NCBI GenBank assembly: GCA_021734245.1
Contig: JAIPJH010000027.1
Location: 1 to 32,687 of the forward strand
Direction of reading: 5' to 3'
DNA length: 32,687 nt
Source of the DNA: Candidatus Cloacimonadota bacterium
Lineage (GTDB): Bacteria; Cloacimonadota; Cloacimonadia; Cloacimonadales; TCS61
Within the stretch, counting starts at the first letter, position 1; the number at the start of each line of letters is the position of its first letter. Position numbers and translations under genes: made by a program. This document shows, one piece after another, positions 1 through 8,784 of the stretch. The notes beneath the pieces were generated by a model. It searched no databases. It saw only the letters and a program-made list of their open reading frames with translations, and was not told where the DNA came from.

Positions 1-1212
1 TTCCAAAATCATCGGCAAATAGCAAAGATCGATTCCCATATCTTCAAACGTTGAATTTTTATTATCAATTTTGCTCCATTGGATCGCACGCCATTCTCCG
101 GAATTGAAAACGCATAAATAGGCAAATCTAACGGAATCGGGAATAGAACGAATAATTTTAAGAGAAAGATCAGTGACTTTTGAATATTTATTTGTTACAT
201 CCACGTAATGTTTGCTGCTGAGCCAGGCAGGAGCATCTTCATTTTCCTTGAGCAGGGAAGCCAGGTTATCATCTTGTTTAGCAAAAGTTTTTCGATAAAC
301 TTTAGCAACACGGCTGCGGATAGAATATTTTCCCGGATCAGCTTCACAACCCATAAATGGGATCGCTTCACCTTCGTGAGTTACTATAGCGTTCCAGGCA
401 TGATTATTGCCGCTGTCTGCCCAATGTGGTGTGTAATCGCTGGTGACTGCAATTCCATTCGCACGCAGAACTGCCATTGCCAGATTGGTCATATCTTCGC
501 AGCGTCCCATACAGGTATTTTTCATTTCATCAATACTTTGATCGGTGGGATGCAGATAATAAATTTCATCGAATTTGAACCATTCACGAAGTTCCTGATT
601 TATAAAAGTTGCAGCTTCCAGAGGATCGGTCTGATCGAGCATGATCTGAGGTAATTCAGAGTATTTTTCCATGAATTCTTCTCGCCAGTTATTTTTTTCA
701 GGAAGTGGTTCGTTGCTGCCGCGATAGGGAAGAATATATTCTACGAAAACTTCGTAAGAATATCCTTTCGACCAGGGAAGATTTTTCCAGGCATAGAAAG
801 AATCTTCCACATTCTGGATCAGGAATTCTGAAGAAATAACCTGAGCATCTTTAAATCTTTGATTTGCTTCCCAGTCGAAACCCCCGATCTTTTCCAAACT
901 GTCCAAGGCTGTTCTTGCTTCAGAATAGTTTTCATATTTCGAAATATTCCAGGGGATTTCTACTCGTTCCGAATCACAGGGAACTATTTCCACAAAAGAA
1001 TGATAAGGTAAATTTTCAATTAGAAATAGTACGGCATCGAGTTGTAGGGAATCACCTTTTACTTCAAAATATCGAATTGCTTTTTTCAGGTCGGATTTGT
1101 TATCTTCAGCGGATTCGAGAGTGTTTTTTATTTCGGGTGAATATCGATTTAAGCTGCAGGAAAAAAACACAGCAAAAATCAAAATTACTAATAAATATTT
1201 TATTAATTTCAT
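1..1212 (-). CDS. Transglutaminase-like lipoprotein (3' end cut by window edge)
   Basis: The reverse strand is open from an ATG at 1212 to the first base of the window (404 codons, no stop), so the C-terminus lies outside. The product starts with a short basic stretch, a hydrophobic segment and an FFSC lipobox (Cys19), so it is probably an exported lipoprotein. The middle carries the Cys-His-Asp pattern of the transglutaminase-like superfamily: GRCEDMTNLA (Cys238), NNHAWNAI (His271) and GCEADPG (Asp292). Proteins of this kind in Bacteroidota-type bacteria are thought to act as surface or periplasmic papain-fold hydrolases or amide-forming enzymes; the substrate cannot be read. An AGGAATC stretch lies just before the ATG. 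The gene is divided from the next minus-strand gene by a repeat-rich spacer and seems to be a separate unit. Confidence 0.85.
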   Translation of the reverse strand, partial: MKLIKYLLVILIFAVFFSCSLNRYSPEIKNTLESAEDNKSDLKKAIRYFEVKGDSLQLDAVLFLIENLPYHSFVEIVPCDSERVEIPWNISKYENYSEARTALDSLEKIGGFDWEANQRFKDAQVISSEFLIQNVEDSFYAWKNLPWSKGYSYEVFVEYILPYRGSNEPLPEKNNWREEFMEKYSELPQIMLDQTDPLEAATFINQELREWFKFDEIYYLHPTDQSIDEMKNTCMGRCEDMTNLAMAVLRANGIAVTSDYTPHWADSGNNHAWNAIVTHEGEAIPFMGCEADPGKYSIRSRVAKVYRKTFAKQDDNLASLLKENEDAPAWLSSKHYVDVTNKYSKVTDLSLKIIRSIPDSVRFAYLCVFNSGEWRAIQWSKIDNKNSTFEDMGIDLCYLPMILE

Positions 1213-1995
1213 AATGATTCCTAATTAAAATATAGGAATATTGAGGCAAGTTCTTTTCTAAACTTGTGCGATCGAATCAGTCAAAATTGTAATTCTGCCT
1301 GCCAAGCCGAAGCCGAGTTAAGGCTGTACGTTTCTTGCACGTTGTTCATTTTTCGTCATTCTGACGTTATTCCCCTCTTGAGAGGGGTGTCCCGAATACT
1401 TTCGGGATGGGGTGTGTTCACGTTGCTCTTGCGTATTCGTGCCACTTCGCCAATACAGGTGGGAAGAATCTCATTTCCATTTCGAGAAGTAAAGCTGAGA
1501 GAAATTCCACGAGTTTCTGAGTTGCCACGAGTTTCAACTCGTGGAGAGAAAGAAAAAAAATAGAATAATTCGGGTTTTAACCCCTCAATTGGGCTAAAGC
1601 CTATTTCTTTTTTTACTCAATTCCATCCCCGCGATAAATCACGGGGCAATTCATTTTGACTGGACTTCAGGCATGACTGGAGTTCAGGACGAAAAACGAT
1701 AATATCAAAATCCTCAAGTCCCCGCGGAACTTAGCGAAGGCGGAAGCATAGACGGATTCATATTTCGTCGTTTGCCAGGGAGAGTTCCTCAATATGACGG
1801 CGTTTTTTATCGTCATTCTGTCAGTAAAGGCGCAATCGCGAATTCTTTCGAGACAAAGACTGGAAGATTCTTGCGAAGGTTGCTCTTACGTCTTCGTGCC
1901 ACTTTGCAGGACACAGTCGAATGCAAAGCTATGAGATGCCGCAGAAAGAGAATTTTCTGCGAAAATTGGTAGATTCCTCAATATGACGGAAATAG
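1213..1995. repeat. Repeat-rich spacer with REP-like palindromes
   Basis: I see no convincing gene in this ~780-base stretch. It holds a series of short inverted repeats: 1372-1387 (CCCCTCT/AGAGGGG, 2-nt loop), 1390-1407 (TCCCGAA/TTCGGGA), 1525-1544 (CCACGAGTT/AACTCGTGG, 2-nt loop), 1572-1583 (GGGTT/AACCC), 1591-1602 (GGGCT/AGCCT) and 1627-1646 (CCCCGCGAT.../...ATCACGGGG with one G:U if read on the minus strand). There is also a direct repeat (1422-1450 and 1879-1907, about 4 mismatches) and three copies of a CGTCATTCTG/CAATATGACG motif in opposite orientations near 1354, 1791-1824 and 1979. This looks like an accumulation of mobile palindromic repeats. Confidence 0.7.
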
Positions 1996-2023
1996 AAAAA
2001 GGCGGAAATGGAATTCCGCCTTT
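1996..2023 (-). terminator. Intrinsic terminator of the CBS-domain gene
   Basis: A perfect 10-bp stem (AAAGGCGGAA at 1998-2007, TTCCGCCTTT at 2014-2023) with a 6-nt loop is followed on the minus strand by a run of T (1996-2000). It lies 22 bases downstream of the stop codon of the CBS gene. Confidence 0.8.
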
Positions 2024-2045
2024 ATCAATTTATCTTTTATACAAT

Positions 2046-2501
2046 CTATGCTGGATACTTTCCAGTGATGAATTTGTTTAATTGTTCTACTTCCGCTTTC
2101 GCAGCATTCAGAAGCATCTTGATGATATCTCGCATGGAAACAACACCACGTAAAATACCATCATCTGTAATAACGGGAATGTGACGGATGTTTTTTTCTG
2201 TCATTGATACCATCATTTCCTCGATGGAACATTCTCCAGTTGCAATATGCAGTTTTTCTTTTGGCGTCATTACTTCACTTACTTTTACATGCCCACAAAG
2301 CTGATCGGTATTTGCCAATAAGCACATTACATCTCTTTCTGTTACGATACCAGCAACTTTTTTCTTTTCATCAAATACGATAAGAGCACCTATATGATTT
2401 TTATTCATGATATCTACAGCTTCTTTGATCGACTTCCAACTTTCTACCGAGTAAATGTCATTGTCTCTTTCTTCAAACAGCATTTTTAATTTGCGATTCA
2501 T
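2046..2501 (-). CDS. Paired CBS-domain protein
   Basis: The 151-residue product is almost entirely a tandem pair of CBS domains. The first repeat runs from about residue 18 to 67 (IKEAVDIMNKNHIGALIVFD ... GIVTERDVM), the second from about 75 to 135 (VSEVMTPKEKL ... IRHIPVITDDG ... GVVSMRDIIKMLL). CBS pairs usually bind adenine nucleotides or S-adenosylmethionine and act as energy sensors or regulatory subunits; no catalytic domain is attached here, so the partner is unknown. The ATG at 2501 is preceded by AGGAG at 2508-2512, which fixes the start. A candidate promoter lies at 2562-2589 and a clear terminator follows, so it seems to be monocistronic. Confidence 0.92.
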   Translation of the reverse strand: MNRKLKMLFEERDNDIYSVESWKSIKEAVDIMNKNHIGALIVFDEKKKVAGIVTERDVMCLLANTDQLCGHVKVSEVMTPKEKLHIATGECSIEEMMVSMTEKNIRHIPVITDDGILRGVVSMRDIIKMLLNAAKAEVEQLNKFITGKYPA

Positions 2502-2561
2502 AATAACTCCTTTTAAAAATATTTCATATTTTGCATCAAAATATCACTTCATACAAAATTA

Positions 2562-2589
2562 AATATAAAACTATTTTTCATAATAGCAA
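2562..2589 (-). promoter_or_regulatory. Candidate sigma-70-like promoter for the CBS gene
   Basis: Read on the minus strand there is TTGCTA (2589-2584), a 16-base spacer and TATATT (2567-2562), about 60 bases ahead of the ATG at 2501. Four of six and five of six bases match the classical hexamers. The surrounding sequence is very AT-rich, so chance matches are easy. Confidence 0.35.
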
Positions 2590-2682
2590 ATATTATTTTG
2601 GTTTATAATTAAGTTCATTTCCAAAATTAATTATTTATCATTCTAAACTTAATAACTTCTTCATTTTATAGAGGAATTCTTT

Positions 2683-3390
2683 TCAGATCCATTCGATTAA
2701 AGATTTTATCCGATCATAAGTCAGATCTCGGATTTCTTCCACTTCCATTTTCTTGATCTGATCAGAAGTGATAATTTTACCAAATTTGATCTTTATCTTT
2801 CCCGGTCTTATATGCCAGGATTTCTTTGGTTTTAACGAAAACAAACCTGAAAGCCCAATTGGAACCAGATCTACTTCTGCCTTTTTTGCTAAATAGAACG
2901 GCAATTTTTTAAATTCTCTCATTTTACCATCCAGCGTTCTGTGTCCTTCAGGTAATATAATTAATGAAGTTCCTCTATGTAATACTTGCAGTGCTTTCTT
3001 GATACTTTTCATCGAAGCATGAATATTATCTCGCCTAATAGGAATAGTTTTCAATCTTTTAATGAGCCAACCGTAAATTGGCCAGTTGAATTGATGATGA
3101 GCTTCTACACCCACAACGTGGGCAGGAATGTAAGCTTTTAGAAAGGGTACATCAAACAGACTTACATGATTTGCCATGAAAAGATATATTTTATCTTTTT
3201 TCAATTTTTCAGCACCTTCCACTTCCACTTTTATGAACATTAATCTAAATAAGGGTTTTAGTATATTTCTTACAAAAGTATCAATTTTTCGATTATCGAA
3301 AAAATAACTTATAAAAATGGTTACTAAACAAAACAGTCCAAAATAAACAAATCCAATCAACCAGATAAAAATGGAACGAACAGCTTTCAT
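2683..3390 (-). CDS. plsC: 1-acyl-sn-glycerol-3-phosphate acyltransferase (PlsC/LPLAT family)
   Basis: The protein (235 residues) starts with a membrane helix (about residues 5-30) followed by the LPLAT acyltransferase core. Motif I is NHVSLFD (about 74-80, the H-x4-D catalytic pair) and motif III is PEGHRT (about 147-152); an IPIRRD segment near 117-121 fits motif II. The family transfers an acyl chain to lysophosphatidic acid at the inner membrane, giving phosphatidic acid. A TTG at 3396 would extend the frame by two residues, but I chose the ATG at 3390 because it overlaps the stop of the upstream lipid kinase as ATGA, the usual mark of translational coupling. PlsC-like proteins also acylate other lipids, so the exact acceptor is inferred. 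Confidence 0.88.
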   Translation of the reverse strand: MKAVRSIFIWLIGFVYFGLFCLVTIFISYFFDNRKIDTFVRNILKPLFRLMFIKVEVEGAEKLKKDKIYLFMANHVSLFDVPFLKAYIPAHVVGVEAHHQFNWPIYGWLIKRLKTIPIRRDNIHASMKSIKKALQVLHRGTSLIILPEGHRTLDGKMREFKKLPFYLAKKAEVDLVPIGLSGLFSLKPKKSWHIRPGKIKIKFGKIITSDQIKKMEVEEIRDLTYDRIKSLIEWI

Positions 3391-4277
3391 TTCCAAAAAA
3401 CCTCAATAGCCTGATGCAGACATTCAACTTCTACGGGTGTTATCCCGATCAATTCGCCATCAGGAGTTAGCACTTTTGCTTTTTCTGTTTCGATTTTTAT
3501 TTTTTTCACTTTGAATGTTTCCACTTTCGGCAGCTTCACATGTTCACCTGTAAACACCTTGGGAAAGGCTTTCAATAGTCCGATCTTACCCATTTTACCC
3601 AGCAGAGTTACATCCAGAAATCCATCATCGATTTCGGCAGAAGGAGCCATGTAGAAATTCGAAGTGTAGGTTGTATTCGATATTTCCACGAAAATATTCT
3701 GCCGATCCAGAACTTCACCATCCAATTCTATTTTTAGTTTGCAAGATTTGAGCAGCAGAATATGATAAAAAACTCCTAATGTGTAAGATAAATTACCCAG
3801 AGCTTTTAATTTATGAGCTGTTTTGGTAACGTCTGCCACGAATCCCAAACCCAGAATATTTAAGAAATAGTATGTCTGACCGTGAGTGGTAAATTTTCCA
3901 ACATCAACTTTTCTGGTTTTATTCTGGCTGATTATCTTGATCGCTTCTTTCCAGCGGGAAACATGCAATTCCAGGTCTCTGGCAAAGGCATTTCCCGTCC
4001 CAACAGGTAAAACTCCGATTGGTATTTTTTTCCGCGTTTTATTCTGGTAATAACCATTTATTACTTCAAAAAGCGTTCCATCTCCACCAGCTGCCACGAT
4101 GCCATCATATTTCTTGAAATTCGCATCTTTCACTATTTCGATTCCATGTTCCGGATAATCGGTTAGATGCAGCTCGAACTTAATATTGTGTTTCTGAAAT
4201 TCAGCTTCGACTTGCGGTAAGATCTTCTTTGCCCTGCCATGACCGGCAAAGGGATTAAATATCAACAGAATTTTCAT
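3387..4277 (-). CDS. Diacylglycerol/lipid kinase (DAGK catalytic domain, YegS/BmrU-like)
   Basis: The 296-residue product opens with the nucleotide-binding pattern KILLIFNPFAGHGRAKK, then AAGGDGTLFEVING (GGDGT at about 64-68) and PVGTGNAFARDL (about 91-102), the signature of the DAGK catalytic family. The C-terminal half has the typical beta-sandwich with a DDGFLDVTLL segment. Such enzymes phosphorylate diacylglycerol or related lipids with ATP at the membrane. The frame is open to a GTG at 4298, but the ATG at 4277 has a GAGGAG six bases upstream, so I take that one. The 4-bp overlap with the acyltransferase suggests a two-gene phospholipid recycling unit: the kinase makes a lipid phosphate, the acyltransferase remodels it. 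Confidence 0.9.
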   Translation of the reverse strand: MKILLIFNPFAGHGRAKKILPQVEAEFQKHNIKFELHLTDYPEHGIEIVKDANFKKYDGIVAAGGDGTLFEVINGYYQNKTRKKIPIGVLPVGTGNAFARDLELHVSRWKEAIKIISQNKTRKVDVGKFTTHGQTYYFLNILGLGFVADVTKTAHKLKALGNLSYTLGVFYHILLLKSCKLKIELDGEVLDRQNIFVEISNTTYTSNFYMAPSAEIDDGFLDVTLLGKMGKIGLLKAFPKVFTGEHVKLPKVETFKVKKIKIETEKAKVLTPDGELIGITPVEVECLHQAIEVFWK

Positions 4278-4425
4278 TTCATTCTCCTCATTATACACAA
4301 ATTTATTTATTTTTGGAATGAATGTGAGTCAATTATTTTATATAGACTTGTAATAATTGTATTGACGTTGATATTTGAATCTAACTTTCTTGATATATAA
4401 AAATGGGGAATGGGGGAATAAAAAA

Positions 4426-5346
4426 ATGCTAAGAAAAATAGTAGTTTGTGTTTTCCTAGTAGTATCGATAAATTTTTTATTTAGTATTCTGCATGTTGAA
4501 TTGAAACCGCAATTTACAGCTGTAAATGAAGAGGTAGGAGTTTATTTTGGATATGATGGAAATACTGTTTCCGATAAGTATAAACATTCCGAAATGGTTC
4601 AAGTGTTTTCTCTGGAAGGAAGTATAGGAGGAAATAGACTATATGTAAAATGGTTCTTCACTTCCACTCAGGGTTTTGGTTTGGGAAGTGCAGATAATGA
4701 TTTCCAAAAATACTGGCATGAAGCAAATTACCGCATTATTAAACGTGAGTGGTATGATGTTTATTTGTATCATTCATTTTTCAGAAAAAATCATGATGTT
4801 GCATATGAAGTGGAATATACAGCATTGAATAGTAAATATCTGGTTGGAGTTGGTGTACGTACTAAACCTGAGTTCAGTATGGCTAATATCAACTTTACAG
4901 ATTTTTCTATCGGTGGAGCTTATGGTATAATTTATATGGGTGGAGGAAATTATAAGAATGAAGTCTGGATACCTGCCAGCAATCCCTATTCACCATATAG
5001 CGGTTCCTGGAAATTTGAAGCTTCAGAATCTTTTGGTATTGTTTTTTTTATGGATATGGGACTGATCTGGAGCCCCAATTGGGGTTATGCAGCCACCAAA
5101 TTGAAAGTAGGAGGATTTTTGTCGGGAAGTTCGGAAACTAACGGTTACAGTAATGATGGCGAAATGGTTAACGGAACGATATCTTTTCAGTCGGCTGCCG
5201 GGTTGAAATTAACCAAGAACATCGATATCGGAACTGAGTTTATAATTGCAGATGAAAACTGTCGCAATGAAAGTGATGATCAGGATGGATCACATTTTAC
5301 CAGTACGATATTTAATTTGTTCATCAATCTTAATTATAGATTTTAA
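4426..5346 (+). CDS. Predicted outer-membrane beta-barrel-like protein, function unknown
   Basis: I do not recognise this 306-residue protein. It has a clear signal peptide (MLRKIVVCVFLVVSINFLFS), then alternating polar/aromatic strands with many Tyr, Phe, Gly and Trp residues, and ends in NLFINLNYRF. A C-terminal phenylalanine and amphipathic strands suggest an outer-membrane beta-barrel. The frame extends to a TTG at 4375, but the ATG at 4426 sits just after a GGGGGA ribosome-binding site and starts the signal peptide exactly. The stop lies two bases before the start of the CHASE2/cyclase gene, so both are probably translated from one message. Nothing is known about its ligand. Confidence 0.75.
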   Translation: MLRKIVVCVFLVVSINFLFSILHVELKPQFTAVNEEVGVYFGYDGNTVSDKYKHSEMVQVFSLEGSIGGNRLYVKWFFTSTQGFGLGSADNDFQKYWHEANYRIIKREWYDVYLYHSFFRKNHDVAYEVEYTALNSKYLVGVGVRTKPEFSMANINFTDFSIGGAYGIIYMGGGNYKNEVWIPASNPYSPYSGSWKFEASESFGIVFFMDMGLIWSPNWGYAATKLKVGGFLSGSSETNGYSNDGEMVNGTISFQSAAGLKLTKNIDIGTEFIIADENCRNESDDQDGSHFTSTIFNLFINLNYRF

Positions 5347-5348
5347 AA

Positions 5349-7526
5349 ATGAAGTTTAATAATAAATTATCAGTTTCAAAGTTATATAAAAACAAGCACG
5401 TTCTATTACTATTTGCATTCATTATTACATTAGTCGTGTATCTTTTCAGCAGCAGCTCATTTTTGCAGGAAACCGAACTGAAGCTTCTGGATTATCGTTT
5501 TCGCATGGATCCCCGCCCGCAAGCTGCCGACAGCAATGTGGTGATGATCAGCATTGATGATTCCAGTTTGGATTTCTTCAGTTCAAATGGTATCAGCTGG
5601 CCCTGGCCGAGATCTTTCTACGGTCATATGTTAGATTACCTGTATCAGGCAAAAGCGGTGATTTTCGATATGCAATTTTATGAACCGGATATCGATCGAG
5701 AAGAAACCTATGCCGAAGAAACAGACGGGCAATTTGCAGATGCTATCAGTAGAAATCAGAATGTTTTTCTGGGTTGTCAATTGCTGCCGGATTCCTGCTA
5801 TTTTTCATCAGATATTTACGATTTTTCACTTCCAGTAAAAATGTATAATGAATATCCTTTTCAAACAAATTTTTGTGGCGTTAGAACTCCAATTCCGGCT
5901 TTATTGAATTCTACAAAGGCTATCGGAATTATAAATTCTCAACCCGATCGTGACGGCGTGATAAGACGTTCAAAACTAATTTATAGACTGCAGGATCATC
6001 TCTTTCCGCAAATGTCTTTTTCTGTTTGGAAGGAATTGATCTATCCAGATTCAGAAGTTACGATAAAAGATAAAAAGATCATATTTCAAAACCATCAAAT
6101 ACCATTTGATAAGAACGGTGATTATCTAATAAACTGGTATGGAATCAAAAATAAAAAAAGACCATTCAAATCATATCCTTTCAGGGCTATAATAGCTTCC
6201 GCTTCTGCCTGGTTGCAGGGAAATGAGCCAATACTTGATCCCAACCTTTTCAAGGGTAAATATGTAATAATCGGAGCTACAGCCGCCGGTCTTCTGGATC
6301 TAAAAACCAATCCATATGAAAAAGTGATGCCGGGCATGGAAATCTGGGCGACTCAATTTAGTAATTTTATCAATCAGGATTTCATACAACGACTTCCTGA
6401 TGGGATAAACTTTTTATATACTTTTATCATTATATTTACAGTCTTTTTTGTTATTACAAATCTGATTCCTCAGAAAGCTAATTTCATTTCTTTTTCTCTC
6501 TTAATTTTCACGTTTCTACTGAATCTCTTTTTATGGAGAACTGACCGGATTCTGATGAATTTATTGATGCCGGTGATTGGCTTTTTAATTTCTTATCTGA
6601 TCATAAATACCGTAAGCTATCTATTGGAAGGAAAATCAAAAAGAGCGATCAGAAAATTGTTTTCGCGCTATTTACACGAAGATGTCATCAAAAAACTGGA
6701 AGAAGATCCCGATCAAATTCATCTGGGTGGGGAAGAGATCGATGCCACAGTTATTTACACTGATATTTATGATTTTACTACGATCTCAGAAGATAAATTA
6801 CCGTCGGAATTGGTGGCCGACCTAAACATGTATTTCGAGAAATTGATAGAATTCGTGTTTGATCACGAAGGGCTGCTGGATAAATATACGGGTGACGGAA
6901 TCATGGTTTTATTTGGTGCACCGATTTCCAGAAAAGATCATGCCTTACTTGCCTGTAGAGCGGCAAATGCTCATCGACTGTATCGAGATGAACTGAAGAA
7001 AAAGACTGAGCTTACTCCAACGGAACAGTTCCATCTGGGCACTAGAACAGGTATAAATTCAGGAAGATTTGTGGCAGGAAATATCGGTGGTGAAAAACGC
7101 ATGGATTATACAGCTATCGGCGATACTGTCAATCTGGCTGCTCGTTTGGAAGGCGTGAATAAGATCTACCAGACCAATATTATCATCAGCGAAAACACAT
7201 ACAAACATATACAAGATGAATTTCTGTGCCGGGAACTGGATTCTCTGAAGGTGAAAGGAAGAAATCAGCCGACGAGGATCTATGAATTGATCTGCAGCTA
7301 TGATGAGATGACTTCCAAACAGAAACCGGAATGGATTCAAAAGTATGAAGAAGCTCTGAATTTATATCGAAAAGGTGATTGGCAATCTGCCGGAGATATT
7401 TTTGAAGAACTCTGTGACCATCCTGTAAAAGATAAACCTTCGGAAGTTTTGTTGACACGATGTAAGTATCTGCTGGAATTTCCACCGGAAAATTGGGATG
7501 GGGTGATGAAATTGGAAGTTAAATAA
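5349..7526 (+). CDS. CHASE2-domain adenylate cyclase (class III)
   Basis: The 725-residue protein has an N-terminal membrane helix (about 17-35), a large extracytoplasmic CHASE2 sensor (about 40-330, including WPWPRSFYGHMLDYL and KAVIFDMQFYEPD), three closely spaced membrane helices (about 350-425) and a cytoplasmic class III cyclase domain. The cyclase keeps both metal aspartates (YTDIYDF, Asp472; TGDGIM, Asp516), the base-selecting lysine (Lys512) and threonine (DYTAIG, Thr588), and the transition-state pair in NLAARLE (Asn595, Arg599). The Lys/Thr pair is typical of class IIIb adenylate cyclases, so cAMP is the likely product. A C-terminal tail (ALNLYRKGDWQSAGDIFEEL ... PPENWDGV) is a TPR-like extension often seen on CHASE2 cyclases. 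It follows the outer-membrane-like gene by two bases and precedes the M48 protease by 23. Confidence 0.93.
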   Translation: MKFNNKLSVSKLYKNKHVLLLFAFIITLVVYLFSSSSFLQETELKLLDYRFRMDPRPQAADSNVVMISIDDSSLDFFSSNGISWPWPRSFYGHMLDYLYQAKAVIFDMQFYEPDIDREETYAEETDGQFADAISRNQNVFLGCQLLPDSCYFSSDIYDFSLPVKMYNEYPFQTNFCGVRTPIPALLNSTKAIGIINSQPDRDGVIRRSKLIYRLQDHLFPQMSFSVWKELIYPDSEVTIKDKKIIFQNHQIPFDKNGDYLINWYGIKNKKRPFKSYPFRAIIASASAWLQGNEPILDPNLFKGKYVIIGATAAGLLDLKTNPYEKVMPGMEIWATQFSNFINQDFIQRLPDGINFLYTFIIIFTVFFVITNLIPQKANFISFSLLIFTFLLNLFLWRTDRILMNLLMPVIGFLISYLIINTVSYLLEGKSKRAIRKLFSRYLHEDVIKKLEEDPDQIHLGGEEIDATVIYTDIYDFTTISEDKLPSELVADLNMYFEKLIEFVFDHEGLLDKYTGDGIMVLFGAPISRKDHALLACRAANAHRLYRDELKKKTELTPTEQFHLGTRTGINSGRFVAGNIGGEKRMDYTAIGDTVNLAARLEGVNKIYQTNIIISENTYKHIQDEFLCRELDSLKVKGRNQPTRIYELICSYDEMTSKQKPEWIQKYEEALNLYRKGDWQSAGDIFEELCDHPVKDKPSEVLLTRCKYLLEFPPENWDGVMKLEVK

Positions 7527-7549
7527 TTCCATTTTATATTGGAGGAGTA

Positions 7550-8782
7550 ATGAAGCACAGATTTTTATCATTCTTTTTATTTATTGTGTTCGTTCTGTTT
7601 GCCGCAAATTCTGCGGTAGTAAAACGTGATCGGGCAATATTTCGCACAGGGCCGGGTTCATTTTATGAAGTAGAAGCAGAACTTGCCAAAGGAGCAAATT
7701 TTGAAATTCTGGAAGAAGAAAAAGGTTGGTATCGTATCGAATTAGCCAGCAGCAGCGGTTATGTATCGACGAAAGTAACGCAGGAACAGAAAACTTCTGA
7801 TGATATTTTCGGTAAAATGGGAACTCAGCAAACCGATCTCAAAATCTCAAAATACGGCATGAGCGCAGGTGTAAAAGGTTTTGCAGAAAGATTTACACAA
7901 AGTTTCAAAGGTTCAGCAAATTTCTTCCAGATTTATGCTGATTATAAACTTGATGCAAAAGCCTTCAAAAATTTCTGGAAAGAAACTTATAGAGATTTCA
8001 AACTTAAAAAGAATCAGAAGAATATTGCCATTCCTCCAGCACGATTCAAAGATTATTTTTCCCAATCGGAAGAGGGATTGGGAATTGGGATTGCCTCACA
8101 AATTGCTGCAATGGGATTATATCAAAATCCTGAACTGGTAGAATATATAAATCAAGTTGGAAATGTTGTGGTCGAAGCAACAGATGTTTATGATATTGGC
8201 TTCAAATTCTTCATTCTGGATACAGAGAAAGTTAACGGTTATGCCTGTCCGGGAGGAATCGTTTTCGTCACAAAAGGCATGCTGAAAATGATACGAACAG
8301 AAGCAGAACTTGCTACAGTTTTAGCTCACGAAATTGCTCATGTCGCCCGTCATCATGGAATGCTGGAAATGGCAGAACGGCAGAATCAGATAAAGGCTGA
8401 GGATGCTTTTGCGGAATTGGAAATGGAAATGGACGATTTCGGGATAAAGCAGGATGAAGAAATGAAATCTGTGGAAGAAGAAATGGAACAGTTATCCTTC
8501 GAAATCTTTGAAACTTTGGTAAATGGAAGACTTGAACAATATGAACAGGAAGCTGATCAATTGGCAATCATTTTTGCTTCTCGAGCCGGTTATAATGGCA
8601 GAGAATTACTGACGCTTTTAAATAGATTAAAAACCAGCAGCAGCCAAACCACGAATGAGCATTATACTCAAAAACAAATAATTGATCGCATTGGAATGAT
8701 AAAAAATTATCTCAATTCGATCCAACTTTCCTCTAACTTGTTCAGCAATCAAAACAGATGGCAGAAAAGAAGCGGGATGTGA
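7550..8782 (+). CDS. Exported M48-family zinc metalloprotease with N-terminal SH3-like domain
   Basis: The 410-residue product begins with a signal peptide (about 1-22), followed by a bacterial SH3-like domain (about 23-75: RDRAIFRTGPGSFYEVEAEL ... GWYRIE ... GYVSTKV). The M48 protease core lies at about 180-380, with the zinc motif HEIAH (His260, Glu261, His264) and the third ligand in EQEADQLA (Glu334). Family members such as BepA and LoiP degrade or fold envelope proteins in the periplasm. Between the zinc motif and the third ligand there is an acidic Glu-rich insert of about 60 residues. GGAGGAG stands just before the ATG. It is likely the third gene of a unit with the CHASE2 cyclase, so an envelope-stress link is plausible but not shown. 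Confidence 0.92.
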   Translation: MKHRFLSFFLFIVFVLFAANSAVVKRDRAIFRTGPGSFYEVEAELAKGANFEILEEEKGWYRIELASSSGYVSTKVTQEQKTSDDIFGKMGTQQTDLKISKYGMSAGVKGFAERFTQSFKGSANFFQIYADYKLDAKAFKNFWKETYRDFKLKKNQKNIAIPPARFKDYFSQSEEGLGIGIASQIAAMGLYQNPELVEYINQVGNVVVEATDVYDIGFKFFILDTEKVNGYACPGGIVFVTKGMLKMIRTEAELATVLAHEIAHVARHHGMLEMAERQNQIKAEDAFAELEMEMDDFGIKQDEEMKSVEEEMEQLSFEIFETLVNGRLEQYEQEADQLAIIFASRAGYNGRELLTLLNRLKTSSSQTTNEHYTQKQIIDRIGMIKNYLNSIQLSSNLFSNQNRWQKRSGM

Positions 8783-8784
8783 TC

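Noticed and set aside
208-1214. Plus-strand frames over the first 1.2 kb
   Set aside because: They are shadows of the long minus-strand transglutaminase-like gene, which has a signal peptide and catalytic motifs.
1264-1972. Two plus-strand frames in the repeat-rich spacer
   Set aside because: They run through several palindromes and repeated fragments, have no ribosome-binding site and show no recognisable protein features.
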